This document shows, piece by piece, positions 1 through 6,118 of a stretch of DNA of 8,079 nt. Position numbers and translations under genes: made by a program. Location of the stretch: the NCBI GenBank assembly GCA_030149025.1, contig JASBSH010000236.1, forward strand, positions 1 through 8,079, given 5' to 3'. A model generated the notes under the pieces. That model was not told where the DNA came from, ran no database searches, and saw only the letters and a program-made list of their open reading frames with translations. Within the stretch, counting starts at the first letter, position 1. Each line of letters begins with the position of its first letter. The DNA comes from Actinomycetales bacterium (GTDB lineage: Bacteria; Actinomycetota; Actinomycetes; Actinomycetales; BWSM-131).

Positions 1-392
1 GGGACGACGAGCCGGGACACCGCACCGTGTCTAGGCGGTCGGGCCCTCGGCCCGACGACCACGACGGGCGCGGTCGCGGCTGTGATGACCGCCGCAGCGA
101 CACCGCCTGCGGGCCGCGGGTCGTCCGGCGCGGCACGGGCGCCCAGAACACCGATCGTTCCCGGGTGGCAGAAGGCGGCAGCTATCCGCGCGACAGGGTC
201 GCCCGTCACCACCCGGAGCCTGATCCCGGCCTCGCCGGAGCGGGCACGGACGGCCCGGTCCTCACCTTCTGTCACGTACAAGGCCGTGGGCGGCAGGCGC
301 AGTGCCGCACCGAGCAGTGTTGCCGTGCGCAAAACCACGGCTGCGCAGGCGGTCTCGTCCACGGCTGCCAGCACGTGCTTCGGCCGGATCAT
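1..392 (-). CDS. Universal stress protein, probably tandem-domain, N-terminal part (truncated by window edge)
   Basis: A UspA-fold protein of about 130 visible residues, open to the left window edge with no stop. The first strand (HVLAAVDE, residues 6-13) and the late block ending in TAPVVVVGP match the alternating alpha/beta USP pattern. USPs are cytoplasmic nucleotide-binding proteins induced by starvation, hypoxia or other stress. The ATP-binding consensus G-x2-G-x9-G-S/T that normally precedes the last strand is not recognisable here: the stretch reads GARAAPDDPRPAGG. This domain is therefore probably degenerate and non-binding. The last visible residues (SRLVV) look like the first strand of a second USP domain, so the complete protein is probably a tandem USP. 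The ATG overlaps the stop of the upstream glycosyltransferase (ATGA). A perfect AAGGAGG lies 10 nt before the start, inside that gene, so translational coupling is likely. The family is inferred from the fold pattern; a stress role is family knowledge. Confidence 0.75.
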   Translation of the reverse strand, partial: MIRPKHVLAAVDETACAAVVLRTATLLGAALRLPPTALYVTEGEDRAVRARSGEAGIRLRVVTGDPVARIAAAFCHPGTIGVLGARAAPDDPRPAGGVAAAVITAATAPVVVVGPRARPPRHGAVSRLVV

Positions 393-1510
393 GACGGCGA
401 TGCCTCCTTGGCCATGACGCCCACGAACCTGGGTCGTGGCAGGTGCCCGGCCGCGGCGTGAGCGTCGAGCGCTGCTTCGTACACGCGCAGGTACTGACGC
501 ACCATCCGTTGGCTGCTGAACCGCTCCTCGACCCATCGCCGGCAGCCCGCGCGTCGGACCTCACCGATCCTCTGCACGGCCAACACCGCCGATCGGATGT
601 CCTGCACGAGCCAGCCGGAGGTCCCGTGGTGAACCGTCTCGCGGCACGCGCCGGCGTCGAAGCTGACCACGGGAGTCCCGCACGCTCCCGCCTCGATCAC
701 GGTTAGTCCGAACGGCTCCGGCCAGCTGATGGGATTCAGCAGGGCCGTCGCCCCGCCCATCAACCGGTGCCGTTCCATTCCGCCGACCTCCCCGAGGAAC
801 TCGACGTCCCGCCCCAGATGCGGCCGAATGCGAGTGGAGAAGAACTCGTGCTCGTGGGGCTCACGGACCTTGGCGGCGATCACGAGCGGATACCCCGCCC
901 GTCGTGCGATCTCGATCGCACGGTGCGGCCCCTTGTCCTCGGACATGCGGCCGACGAACAGCAGGTAGCCCCCTGACCCGGGTCCGACCGGGTAGTCATG
1001 CAGGTCCAAACCGTGGTGGACGACGGCCCGCACGGGGACGTGCCCGCTGCGTCTGCGCTGGTCCTCGGAGATCGCCGTGACGGTGGCGTGCCGGGCGATC
1101 GCCCCAAAGACGCGCCGCGACTCATCCGTGAAGGGGCCGTGGTTCGTCGCGACGACCGGTGGGCCGGCGCGGCGCTTCCCCCACCGGTCGAGGCGTTGAC
1201 CGGCGGGCCCCCCGGCCGCGAGAAGGGGGCCCGAGAGGGTGTGGTCGTGGATGACGTCGCAGTCGGCCAGTGCCTCGTACGCGGCGAGGACGTGGACCAG
1301 CTCGGTGTCGACCTGCCCCATCGGCGCCCGGCTCCGCTCGTAGTGCCAGCGTCGGCACACCGGGCAGGTGGACTCGCCCACGGTGAAGAGCACGACCTCG
1401 TGGCCTGCGTCCGCCAGACCCCGGGCGAGAGCGTCGATCACCTCCTCCGTGCCTCCGTAGCCGACCGGGGGGACGGGCACCCAGGGCGGTGCGACAAGGC
1501 CGATGCGCAT
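389..1510 (-). CDS. GT4-family glycosyltransferase
   Basis: A GT-B fold, retaining glycosyltransferase of 373 residues. It is cytoplasmic and would transfer a sugar from a nucleotide-sugar donor to an unknown acceptor. The N-terminal Rossmann domain opens with MRIGLVAPPW and the glycine-rich GYGGTEEVID (18-27), which is typical of GT4. VIHDH lies at 86-90. The C-terminal donor domain starts at about 182 with LLFVGRMSEDKGP (183-195). The EX7E motif is intact (EPFGLTVIE, E265 and E273) and is followed by GTPVVSFDAGACRE. The ATG at 1510 was chosen because it starts exactly at the first beta strand and has AAGGA 8 nt upstream. The open frame continues upstream to 1669, but that part overlaps the zinc-ribbon gene and has no GT features. 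An unusual CPVC sits at 49-52. The gene starts 2 nt after the zinc-ribbon stop and overlaps the next USP gene by 4 nt. Family call firm; substrate unknown. Confidence 0.93.
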   Translation of the reverse strand: MRIGLVAPPWVPVPPVGYGGTEEVIDALARGLADAGHEVVLFTVGESTCPVCRRWHYERSRAPMGQVDTELVHVLAAYEALADCDVIHDHTLSGPLLAAGGPAGQRLDRWGKRRAGPPVVATNHGPFTDESRRVFGAIARHATVTAISEDQRRRSGHVPVRAVVHHGLDLHDYPVGPGSGGYLLFVGRMSEDKGPHRAIEIARRAGYPLVIAAKVREPHEHEFFSTRIRPHLGRDVEFLGEVGGMERHRLMGGATALLNPISWPEPFGLTVIEAGACGTPVVSFDAGACRETVHHGTSGWLVQDIRSAVLAVQRIGEVRRAGCRRWVEERFSSQRMVRQYLRVYEAALDAHAAAGHLPRPRFVGVMAKEASPS

Positions 1511-1512
1511 CG

Positions 1513-1782
1513 CTACCGTCCTTGCCCGGCCGCCGCTTCCCGGTGGTCTGCGGGCAGCTTCTCGGCGGAGGCACGCTGTGCGAGGACATGACCGGCGTCG
1601 GGACTGTCCAACCGGGACCACAGGAGGTGGCCGAGACTGAGCCGCCAGGCGATGGAGCAGGCGTCGCACCAGAAGGTGACCTGTTCGCCCTCACAGTGCG
1701 GCTGCAGTGGCCCCAGGCACGCGGGACACGTGTCGAACGGGGCGAACGGCTCATAGGCCCAGCGGGGATGGATGGCGACCAT
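1513..1782 (-). CDS. Small zinc-ribbon protein of unknown function
   Basis: An 89-residue protein whose centre carries a clear metal-binding knuckle pair: C19-x2-C22 and C39-x2-C42, with one extra cysteine at 30. The spacing fits a zinc ribbon. The N-terminus is aromatic (RWAYEPFAPFD) and the last 30 residues are polar and probably disordered. No catalytic motif is visible. The ATG at 1782 has a strong AGGAAGGAG whose end is 7 nt upstream. The gene sits 47 nt after the GH65 gene and 2 nt before the GT4 gene, so it is almost certainly co-transcribed with both and may serve as a partner or regulator of one of them; that is inference. The cysteine pattern and tight packing argue that it is a real gene rather than a chance open frame. 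Function is not recognised. Confidence 0.8.
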   Translation of the reverse strand: MVAIHPRWAYEPFAPFDTCPACLGPLQPHCEGEQVTFWCDACSIAWRLSLGHLLWSRLDSPDAGHVLAQRASAEKLPADHREAAAGQGR

Positions 1783-1829
1783 CGCGGCGCTCCTTCCTCT
1801 CCCCCCACCGACAACGAACCAGCTCCCTT

Positions 1830-4286
1830 TCAGTTGTAGGCCTGATCGCCCGCGCGCGCCAGAGGGCTTTCGACCCTCCGGGGTAGCACGAGATGGCTGG
1901 TTGCGCGCGGCTGCTCACCCGGTGTAGCCATGGTCAGCGGACCGTCGGTGGTGACCTCCACCGCGGAGCCCGAGAGCCGCGCGACGAGCCGGCGTCCGCG
2001 CACGCGGCAGCGCAGGCTGAACGTGGACCACTCCTCAGGCAGGCGTGGCTCGACCCGCAGCGCAGCCCCGTCCCACTGCATCCCCAGGAAGCCGAAGGCG
2101 ATGGCCTGCCACACCGCGCCGAACGTTGCCAGATGCAGTCCGGAGGCCGTCACACCCGTGGTGTCCGCGAGATCCAGCATGCATGCCGTGCGCAGGAACT
2201 GCTGGGCGTCGGCGGCCTCTCCCGCTCTCGCGCACAGGGCGGCGTGGATACCGGGCGACAGCGACGAGCCGTGCGAGGTGCGAGGGCCGTAGAAGGCGAG
2301 GTTCGGCGTGAGCGAACCCCGCTCGACCTCCGAGGGCACCATGTGGTGCAGCATGAGGACGTCGGGCTGCTTGATGAGCTGGCTGGCGGCCACGCGCTCC
2401 TGGCCGAGCAGCAAGTCGACCGCGACTGGCGGCACTGCGACGTCGCCGACCATTACTGGTTCGAGGTCCTGGTAGCCGGCGAACTGCTCGTACACGCCTG
2501 TTCGCGGGTCGAAACCGTCCACCAGGGCGTCCGCGGTCTCTCGCCACAGCCGCACCTCTTCGGGTGCGACGGGACAGTCTGGCAACCGGTCGGTGACCTC
2601 GGCGGCGGTCCTGAGGTTCCATCGCGCCATCACGTTGGTGAACGCGTTGTCGTTCACGCCGACGTGGTACTCATCGGGGCCGATGACGCGGTCGATGTGG
2701 CAGCTGCCGTCCGTGTCCCGGCGCACCCGTGACGTCCAGTACCTGGCCGTCTCCACCAGCAGCGGTACCGCCGGCCCCAGCAGGAGGGAGTCGTCCCCGG
2801 TCCAGCGGGCGTAGTGCCAGGCGGCCCAGGCCACGTCTGCTGTGATGTGCTCCTGCTGGTCGCCGGTCAGGATGGGCGCCACTTGGCCACCCAGCACGCC
2901 CGTTCGTGGCGTGACGTCCGAGCCGTCACGTGCGCTCTCCCACGGGAACCGTGCGCCCTTCCTGCCGCTCTCGGCCGCATGGGCGCGTGCCGCTTCCAAA
3001 CGCCGGAACCGGTACTCCACCATGGCCCGGGCCCTGCGGGGGGAGATCGCGGCCAGCGCGGGCAGGACGAAGACGTCGGCGTCCCAGAAGACGTGTCCCG
3101 AGTAGCCCGGCCCGGTCAGACCTCGTGCACCCACCGCTGCTTCCCCGTGCTCCGCCGCGCTGGACATCAGGTGGAACAGGGCGAACCGAACGGCTCGCTG
3201 CAGGTCGAGGTCATCGCCGATCTCGATGTCCGCGTCCTTCCAGCGGACGGCCCACGCTCGACGATGCCTCGCGAGCAGCTGGCCAAACCCCTGGCGCTCC
3301 GCCCCCTCCAGCCTGGCCCTGGCTCCCGCGACGGTCGGCAGCCGGCTCGGATCGGCCACGTAGCCGACGAGCCGTTCCAGGGTGCTCAGCCCGCCGTGGG
3401 CGTGTGCGGTCCCGTCACGTCGTTCCCGCCCAGCCACCGCGACACCACCGACGGGGTCCGCGCGCACCTGCGCCCACGCGATTCGGTCTACCAGGCCCGA
3501 ACGAGAGCCGCGGGCCAATGGACGCACATCCAGGACAGCGGTGCGAGGCAGCTTGCCGGTCGTCTCCGCCCGCAGTCCCACCAGCCCCGGTGTGGTGGCG
3601 AAGGCCACACGAAGACTGCGGTAGGAACTGCCGTCCTGGTTCGTCCGCTCCCGCAACAGGACCCCCGTCCGCAGGTCGAGGCGGCGCTGCTCGTCGCGCG
3701 TGGCGCCGGGGCCGGGGATCCCGCTCCAGGACGGGCACGGCAGCAGTCGCTGATCGCTGCCCACTCCCGTGTAGAGCCCCGAGCAGAACACTCCCGCCGC
3801 AGTGCCCGGACCGTCTTCCTCCACCGCCCCTCGGGTGCCGATGTGTCCGTCGGCAAGCGTCAAGACCGACTCGTCGGCACGCCGACGCAACGGCTCGTGG
3901 TCGGTCAGCGCGATGACCCACGAAGGGTCGGGGTCGATGTCGGGGACGCGCCGCGCTCGCTGCAGCTCCAACTGCTCACGCAAGACCGCCAGCAAGGCCG
4001 GCGGTTCGCCGAACACGGTGGCCGCACCGGCCCAATCCGCGGGAGGAGGAACGCCCACGAACAGGACCAGTCCGGAGCCGATACCGGCGTCGCCCAGTGC
4101 TGCCATCAGGGCTTCGTCGCTCGACGGCTCCTTGGCCGTCAGGACCTCGACCCCTTGGTGCGCGAGAGCGCCCATGACCTTTGCGAAGGCGTCGTCCCGG
4201 TTCACCACGCTGGTCTCAAGCCAGGCGGGTACCACGACCGCGGCGTACGGCCGGACCACCGGGCGCCCGCCGTCCACCTCAGTCAC
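1830..4286 (-). CDS. Glycoside hydrolase family 65 protein (disaccharide phosphorylase type)
   Basis: About 818 residues. GH65 enzymes split alpha-glucosides such as maltose, trehalose, kojibiose or nigerose, usually by phosphorolysis to beta-glucose-1-phosphate. Domains: residues 1-120 are an extension I cannot assign. The N-terminal GH65 beta-sandwich begins near W123 and includes the DGHIGTRG motif. The (alpha/alpha)6 catalytic barrel follows, with FWDADVF (400-406) and VIGPDEYH, whose E539 is the expected general acid. KQPDVL (639-644), HGSSLSPGIHA (672-682) and GLHLATFGAVWQ (716-727) are the usual family blocks, the second lying in the phosphate-site region. A C-terminal beta domain ends the protein. 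I chose GTG at 4286: AAGG lies 11 nt upstream, whereas a TTG at 4295 would be only 2 nt from it. No beta-phosphoglucomutase gene, the common partner, is in the window. The gene begins about 30 nt after DUF1876. The family is certain; phosphorylase versus hydrolase, and the sugar, are open. Confidence 0.95.
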   Translation of the reverse strand: MTEVDGGRPVVRPYAAVVVPAWLETSVVNRDDAFAKVMGALAHQGVEVLTAKEPSSDEALMAALGDAGIGSGLVLFVGVPPPADWAGAATVFGEPPALLAVLREQLELQRARRVPDIDPDPSWVIALTDHEPLRRRADESVLTLADGHIGTRGAVEEDGPGTAAGVFCSGLYTGVGSDQRLLPCPSWSGIPGPGATRDEQRRLDLRTGVLLRERTNQDGSSYRSLRVAFATTPGLVGLRAETTGKLPRTAVLDVRPLARGSRSGLVDRIAWAQVRADPVGGVAVAGRERRDGTAHAHGGLSTLERLVGYVADPSRLPTVAGARARLEGAERQGFGQLLARHRRAWAVRWKDADIEIGDDLDLQRAVRFALFHLMSSAAEHGEAAVGARGLTGPGYSGHVFWDADVFVLPALAAISPRRARAMVEYRFRRLEAARAHAAESGRKGARFPWESARDGSDVTPRTGVLGGQVAPILTGDQQEHITADVAWAAWHYARWTGDDSLLLGPAVPLLVETARYWTSRVRRDTDGSCHIDRVIGPDEYHVGVNDNAFTNVMARWNLRTAAEVTDRLPDCPVAPEEVRLWRETADALVDGFDPRTGVYEQFAGYQDLEPVMVGDVAVPPVAVDLLLGQERVAASQLIKQPDVLMLHHMVPSEVERGSLTPNLAFYGPRTSHGSSLSPGIHAALCARAGEAADAQQFLRTACMLDLADTTGVTASGLHLATFGAVWQAIAFGFLGMQWDGAALRVEPRLPEEWSTFSLRCRVRGRRLVARLSGSAVEVTTDGPLTMATPGEQPRATSHLVLPRRVESPLARAGDQAYN

Positions 4287-4297
4287 GGCGAACAACG

Positions 4298-4301
4298 CCT
4301 T
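4298..4301 (-). promoter_or_regulatory. Ribosome binding site candidate deciding the GH65 start
   Basis: On the minus strand AAGG lies 2 nt before a TTG codon (4295) and 11 nt before an in-frame GTG (4286). A spacing of 2 nt is too short for normal initiation, so the GTG, giving a protein that begins MTEVDGG, is preferred. The two choices differ by only three residues. Confidence 0.4.
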
Positions 4302-4317
4302 GTGCGCGAGCCCCGTA

Positions 4318-4587
4318 TCAGTGCGTGAGGTGCACGTGCTGCTCGTGCTGCACCTCGGCGATGTCGTCCGAGGTGATCCTCAGCAGGTGGTCCGCGAGAT
4401 CACGCAGCGCTCGTGCGGCGGCCAGCTCGACGCCGATCTCCGGGACGGCGAGGTCCGCCGGGTTGCGCTTGGCGTGCCCGTGACCGTGTACCGTCCCCGT
4501 GTCCGTGTTGAGGCTTGCGTGCGCGGCTGTGCTGTCCTCGTGCTCGAACAGCTGCAGGGTCACCTTCCAGGTTCCGACGCTGCTCAT
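4318..4587 (-). CDS. DUF1876 (Rv2632c-like, dsRBD-like fold) protein
   Basis: An 89-residue protein that matches the small actinobacterial DUF1876 family, whose M. tuberculosis member is Rv2632c. Visible family traits are the N-terminal strand TWKVTLQLFEHE, the HGHGHAKRNPAD turn (35-45), and the helix VPEIGVELAAARALRDLADHLL cut at its natural boundaries (48-69). The C-terminus is histidine-rich (HEQHVHLTH), which is notable but not diagnostic. The fold is described as dsRBD-like; no biochemical role is established to my knowledge. Members are often found near universal stress proteins, as here. The ATG at 4587 has GGGAGGA with GGAGG ending 5 nt upstream. The stop lies roughly 30 nt before the GH65 start, so the two are probably one transcript. 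The 120 nt upstream of this gene have no coding signal and would be the natural place for the operon promoter. Confidence 0.9.
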   Translation of the reverse strand: MSSVGTWKVTLQLFEHEDSTAAHASLNTDTGTVHGHGHAKRNPADLAVPEIGVELAAARALRDLADHLLRITSDDIAEVQHEQHVHLTH

Positions 4588-4710
4588 CTCGTCCTCCCGG
4601 TTGTCGCGGGTCGACCAGCGGCGCGGTTGCCGTTGGCGCCCATGGGGTCGGCGGCAACCTCCCAGTTCGATGACACTCCGGCCACATCCGCAAGGCCAGG
4701 GTCTTCCGAC
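4588..4710 (-). other. Non-coding gap upstream of DUF1876, probable promoter region
   Basis: These 123 nt between the USP remnant and the DUF1876 start contain no convincing coding frame and no clear hairpin. Because the genes from DUF1876 leftwards are tightly packed, a promoter for that operon most likely lies here. I could not identify a confident -10/-35 pair or a DosR-type palindrome by eye. Confidence 0.3.
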
Positions 4711-4836
4711 CTATCTGCCATGCAGCACCGTCAACGTGCAGGCGTGCCTGCCTGCCTCGGAGAACCGACCATGCAACCGCAAGGCGGGATGACGGGAGCC
4801 GTCGAATCCGACGACGACCCTCGTCTGTCCGTCAAC
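4711..4836 (-). pseudogene. Universal stress protein remnant (N-terminal fragment)
   Basis: Starting 2 nt after the DUF1918 stop, this frame reads TRVVVGFDGS, the classic first strand and loop of a UspA domain. A stretch of helix length follows (residues ALRLHGRFSEAGRHACT), then LTVLHG, which resembles the second USP strand. The frame then hits TAG. Spacing from DGS to LTVLH is about 20 residues, as in intact USPs, so the order is preserved. No start codon stands at a sensible place: the codons before VVVG are GTT GAC GGA CAG ACG AGG. About 100 residues of a normal 140-residue domain, including the ATP-binding G-x2-G-x9-GS block, are absent from the following 120 nt. It is best read as the 5' stub of a lost USP gene once coupled to DUF1918. 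The alternative is a chance resemblance; the short length limits confidence. Confidence 0.5.
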
Positions 4837-4838
4837 GG

Positions 4839-5039
4839 CTACCTCGCGACGGAGCGGGGGGCTATCCGGGCGTCGGGTCCGGGGAAGACCAGCGTCTGGT
4901 GCCCGGTGTCTGACCACCGCACCACGTACGGCGGCTCACCGCCTGCGCCGTGAACCTCGATCACCTCCCCGTCGCGCACCGGCTCGTCCAGATGCGCCGC
5001 CACGATGATGATCCGATCGCCCACTTCTGCACGCATCAT
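4839..5039 (-). CDS. DUF1918 domain protein
   Basis: A protein of 65-66 residues that is essentially one DUF1918 domain, a small SH3-like beta module common in Actinobacteria. The family signature runs throughout: AEVGDRIIIVA near the start, EPVRDGEVIEV (18-28), PPYVVRW (35-41), then DTGHQTLVFPGPDARI to near the end. Its molecular role is unknown; members often accompany stress genes. Two adjacent ATG codons (5039 and 5036) both fit the strong GAGGAGG whose end is 5 or 8 nt upstream. Family members usually begin M-[KR]-A, which favours 5036 slightly. The open frame runs upstream to 5327, but that part is an out-of-frame reading of the ANTAR relic and is not coding. The USP remnant begins 2 nt after the stop, so this gene probably once headed a DUF1918-USP pair. 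Confidence 0.9.
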   Translation of the reverse strand: MMRAEVGDRIIIVAAHLDEPVRDGEVIEVHGAGGEPPYVVRWSDTGHQTLVFPGPDARIAPRSVAR

Positions 5040-5058
5040 GATCGCCTCCTCGATCCCC

Positions 5059-5438
5059 TCACACCACGCTGGCACGACACGACGCCACAGTCCAGAGTCT
5101 TCCCGCCCTACGCCAGGCTTCTCGGGTTGATCCGCCTTCGACGATGCCCTCCGCGACGGTCGTGAGCTTCTCGCCGCGGCCCGGCGTAGCTGCGGACCAG
5201 CTCGAATGCATCGGAGGCCGGCAGCCCTGCTGCCAACAAGACCATTCCCTTGGCCTGTCCGATCACCACGCGGCTGTCCCGCGCGATCTGCAGCTGGGCG
5301 GCCGTCGGGCCTGGGCCTCGGCGCCATGCGCGATCCCGATGGCGATCGCGGTCATGTCGGCGAGGGCTGAGAGCCTCGTTCGGTTGTCGACGTGTCGGGT
5401 TTGACCGTCGTACCTACCCGGGTGGAGGTGGTCGTCAT
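5059..5438 (-). pseudogene. ANTAR-domain regulator, frameshifted and N-terminally truncated
   Basis: An ANTAR RNA-binding (transcription antitermination) regulator in broken form. Three pieces line up in order. RLSALADMTAIAIGIAHG (about 5376-5323) is the end of a GAF-like sensor domain. AQLQIARDSRVVIGQAKGM (about 5300-5240), followed by AFELVRSYAG, is the ANTAR core. GEKLTTVAEGIVEGG (about 5172-5128) is the last ANTAR helix; this frame stops at 5059. The frame changes near 5296-5310 and back near 5172-5188. Restoring one G in the first spot and removing one G from a GGG in the second gives a continuous, canonical ANTAR domain. An ATG at 5438 (MTTTSTRVG) may be the old start, but its frame is also off and reaches a TGA, and there is no room for a full GAF domain. 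Intact GAF-ANTAR proteins are about 230-250 residues. Either a decayed gene or, for the two shifts, sequencing error. Confidence 0.75.
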
Positions 5439-5627
5439 GAGCGGCACGAACGGCAACGATCCGCGAGGGACCCAACTTCACCCGCCTGCGCCACCGGCCA
5501 TGAGGTGCTCGATGTCGGCATCGAGCGTGTATAGGGAGCGTTGGCAGACCGCCGGGGGCGGTCTGGAGGCTTCGCGCATGCACTCATTGAAATGTCAGTT
5601 CGATCGCTCCCGTTGAAGTATCCCTTT
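5439..5627. other. Non-coding stretch between ANTAR relic and IS66 relic
   Basis: About 190 nt with no gene I can support. It holds the 9-bp hairpin described separately and a 33-residue minus-strand frame (5478-5579) ending DADIEHLMAGGAGG. That frame runs through the hairpin, has no good ribosome site and belongs to no family I recognise. It could be the tail of another lost gene. Confidence 0.4.
5545..5565. terminator. Perfect 9-bp stem-loop, terminator-like
   Basis: The sequence cagaccgcc-ggg-ggcggtctg forms a perfect 9-bp GC-rich stem with a 3-nt loop. No T-run follows on either strand, so a classical intrinsic terminator is not certain, although actinobacterial terminators often lack a U-tract. 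On the minus strand it lies downstream of the deacetylase operon, separated from it by the IS66 relic, and could have terminated that operon before the insertion. Confidence 0.4.
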
Positions 5628-5640
5628 GGCAACTACTCAG
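5628..5640 (+). repeat. Left terminal inverted repeat of IS66 relic
   Basis: Reads ggcaactactcag inward. The partner at 6119-6131 reads ggtaactactcag inward on the minus strand, with one mismatch in 13. The TGA stop of the shortened transposase frame falls inside this repeat. Confidence 0.75.
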
Positions 5641-6084
5641 CATCCGCGGTGCTCCATGCGATGCTCCACCCAGCGCAGCGCCACCTCGGGCAGGTCGGCG
5701 ACCTGACGGACCTCGGTCGAGGTCACCGGGGCACCGGCCAACGATGCCACACCCCCGGCAGGCCGACGGAACGTGCACGACGACCTCGTCCGGATCGCTC
5801 ACCTGACGCAGCGTGGTTCCCGCCGAGCCGGGCTGCCCGCCAGACTTTCGCCCCGACGCGCGCCGTGAGGACCGCGGCGGCGGCTTGGTGTAACCCTCGG
5901 CCGACGGCGGGGTGTTCGAGTTACGCGAGTTGCGGCCCAGTCGTCGCTCCAACTCCGAAACGCGCTGCACCAGCGCCTCGTTGGCCTGCCCGAGCTCGAC
6001 CACCAGCTGCCGAAGCCGATCGTTCTCCGCGATGACGTCTTCATACGTTGGCGACCGCTCCACCCCACCAGCATCACCAGTCAC
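5637..6084 (-). pseudogene. IS66-family transposase, N-terminal fragment with frameshift
   Basis: From GTG at 6084 the frame shows the IS66 N-terminal layout. A leucine-zipper-like coiled coil spans about 15-50 (ENDRLRQLVVELGQ, then VSELERRLG). The NSRNSNTPPSAEG block (52-64) is equivalent to the usual NSSNSSKPPS. A basic stretch and GRKSGGQPG (78-86) follow, then TLRQVSDPDEVV and the first part of the zinc finger (ACRGCG, 108-113). Near 5745 the frame slips. The continuation SLAGAPVTSTEVRQVADLPE and VALRWVEHR is found in another frame and ends at the TGA at 5637-5639, inside the left inverted end. The entire DDE catalytic domain is absent; intact proteins are roughly 450-550 residues. A fragment this short cannot catalyse transposition. 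Confidence 0.85.
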
Positions 6085-6118
6085 GCGCCCAAGATCAAAC
6101 CACCACGCCGTGAACCAC

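Noticed and set aside
1511..1669. N-terminal extension of the GT4 frame beyond 1510
   Set aside because: The extra 53 residues are Arg/Pro-rich, overlap the zinc-ribbon gene in another frame, and precede the canonical MRIGLVAPPW start with its ribosome site.
1122..1814. Minus-strand 230-codon frame overlapping GT4 and the zinc-ribbon gene
   Set aside because: Low-complexity Arg/Pro/Gly product in a shadow frame; the true genes in other frames have clear motifs.
2814..4328. Long plus-strand open frame (504 codons), with another of 328 codons at 2930-3916
   Set aside because: Both lie antisense to the GH65 gene. Their products are Arg/Pro/Gly-rich with no family motifs, as expected for the antisense frames of a high-GC gene.
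4588..4710. Possible DosR-type or other palindromic operator upstream of DUF1876
   Set aside because: No sequence here fits the DosR consensus or another palindrome well enough to report.
5040..5327. N-terminal extension of the DUF1918 frame
   Set aside because: This stretch is an out-of-frame reading of the ANTAR relic. The ribosome site and family start are at 5036-5039.
5478..5579. 33-residue minus-strand ORF ending DADIEHLMAGGAGG
   Set aside because: No ribosome site or family match, and it runs through a perfect hairpin; at most the tail of a lost gene.
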